A DNA stretch of 5,407 nucleotides, taken from an uncultured Pseudobdellovibrionaceae bacterium (GTDB taxonomy: Bacteria; Bdellovibrionota; Bdellovibrionia; Bdellovibrionales; Bdellovibrionaceae). The notes beneath the pieces were generated by a model. The model was not told where the DNA came from. It did not search any database and was given only the letters and a program-made list of their open reading frames with translations. A program made the translations under genes and the position numbers. Where the stretch lies: contig CALCCV010000330.1 in NCBI GenBank assembly GCA_937900305.1, forward strand, positions 1 to 5,407, read 5' to 3'. Positions 4,942 through 5,407 of the stretch are shown piece after piece (position 1 is the first letter of the stretch; each line of letters opens with the position of its first letter).

Positions 4942-5407
4942 CTAGGCCTCCTTCTTCTTGCTCTGGTTGCCCTCGATGAAGGCGTTCAGCGTCTCGACGG
5001 TGAACACGACCTCGTCGCTGTACAGCACGTCGTAGGTATTCAGCTGATCGGCCGCGATCGGGTTGACGTTCCCGAGGTTGGCCACGCTGCGCCATGCGGC
5101 GTCATCCTCGCGCGAGAGCACGACCAGGAAGTTGCGACGGTCCGACAGCTTCTCGAGGAAGAGGCGGGCCGACTTGGTCGACGGGGTCTGCCCGGCGACC
5201 ATCTCCGTGATGACGTGGATGCGGTCGTTGCGCGCCCGGTCCGAGAGGGCACCGCGCAGGGCGGCCGCCTTCATCTTCTTGGGGGTGCGCTGCGAGTAGT
5301 CGCGCGGGTGCGGTCCGTGGACGACGCCGCCGCCGGTCCAGATGGGCGAACGACGCGAGCCGTGACGGGCGCGGCCGGTGCCCTTCTGGCGCCATGGCTT
5401 GATGCCA
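4942..5407 (-). CDS. rplD: Ribosomal protein L4, actinobacterial type, N-terminus outside the window
   Basis: Large-subunit protein that binds 23S rRNA, with a loop lining the exit tunnel. The frame enters from the right edge with GIKPWRQKGTGRARHGSRRS, followed by SPIWTGGGVVHGPHPRDYSQ, then KKMKAAALRGALSDRARNDR (from 5280), GQTPSTKSARLF and AADQLNTYDVL. This is the conserved core and C-terminus of L4; about 154 residues are present out of roughly 210-220. The KPWRQKGTGRAR tunnel-loop motif and RTPKKM are intact. The C-terminus ends in a lysine-rich tail (SKKKEA) whose codons also supply the rplW ribosome-binding site. Third positions are nearly all G or C, unlike genes left of 4765. An ATG at 5274 is internal, not the start. 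Confidence 0.96.
   Translation of the reverse strand, partial: GIKPWRQKGTGRARHGSRRSPIWTGGGVVHGPHPRDYSQRTPKKMKAAALRGALSDRARNDRIHVITEMVAGQTPSTKSARLFLEKLSDRRNFLVVLSREDDAAWRSVANLGNVNPIAADQLNTYDVLYSDEVVFTVETLNAFIEGNQSKKKEA
4947..4953 (-). promoter_or_regulatory. Ribosome-binding site of rplW
   Basis: On the minus strand AAGGAGG lies seven bases before the rplW ATG and within the last codons of rplD. It fixes the rplW start at 4939 and indicates coupled translation of the two genes. Confidence 0.85.

Noticed and set aside
4781..4945. C-terminal part of the 102-codon plus-strand frame starting at 4637
   Set aside because: These codons are the reverse of rplW and do not belong to the secreted protein.
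5040..5395. Arg/Ser/Pro-rich frames on both strands across rplD
   Set aside because: Typical shadows in high-GC DNA; rplD explains the whole stretch.

Overview
The window appears to hold two unrelated pieces of DNA joined near position 4770. Positions 1 to about 4770 have moderate GC and mixed codon usage, and read like a free-living Gram-negative bacterium. The HD-GYP-like protein and general gene style suggest Bdellovibrionota, but this is an inference from remembered family features, not from a search. Positions about 4778 to 5407 are strongly GC-rich with G/C third positions, and encode ribosomal proteins L23 and L4 of actinobacterial type (closest in memory to Mycobacteriales).

Layout of the left part: (1) a minus-strand class II nucleotidyltransferase (CCA-adding or poly(A) polymerase type), running off the left edge; (2) a divergent plus-strand queG (epoxyqueuosine reductase), only 20 bp away, so two RNA-maturation enzymes are back to back; (3) a plus-strand YihY/BrkB-family membrane protein, whose C-terminal tail overlaps by 95 bp (4) a convergent minus-strand gene for an all-helical 176-residue protein. 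That protein ends in a peptide very like the CheY-binding tail of CheZ. (5) Divergently from it, 40 bp away, lies a plus-strand gene for an unorthodox HD-GYP-like protein with several metal and signature positions substituted. (6) After a 130-bp gap with an 8-bp perfect inverted repeat, a secreted-protein gene begins with a signal peptide and is cut off after about 46 codons.

Right part: the minus-strand rplD-rplW pair is in the usual S10-operon order with a strong ribosome-binding site. rplW is cut at about codon 54, at the same place where the secreted-protein gene on the other strand is cut. Both genes broken at one point, together with the abrupt composition change, make a chimeric assembly or contaminant join far more likely than a natural transfer.

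The most interesting biology is the divergent pair at 2994-4506: a possible CheY-interacting or CheZ-like helical protein next to a degenerate HD-GYP protein, which may link chemotaxis-type signalling with cyclic-di-GMP-type signalling. No mobile element, CRISPR array, tRNA or rRNA gene was seen.
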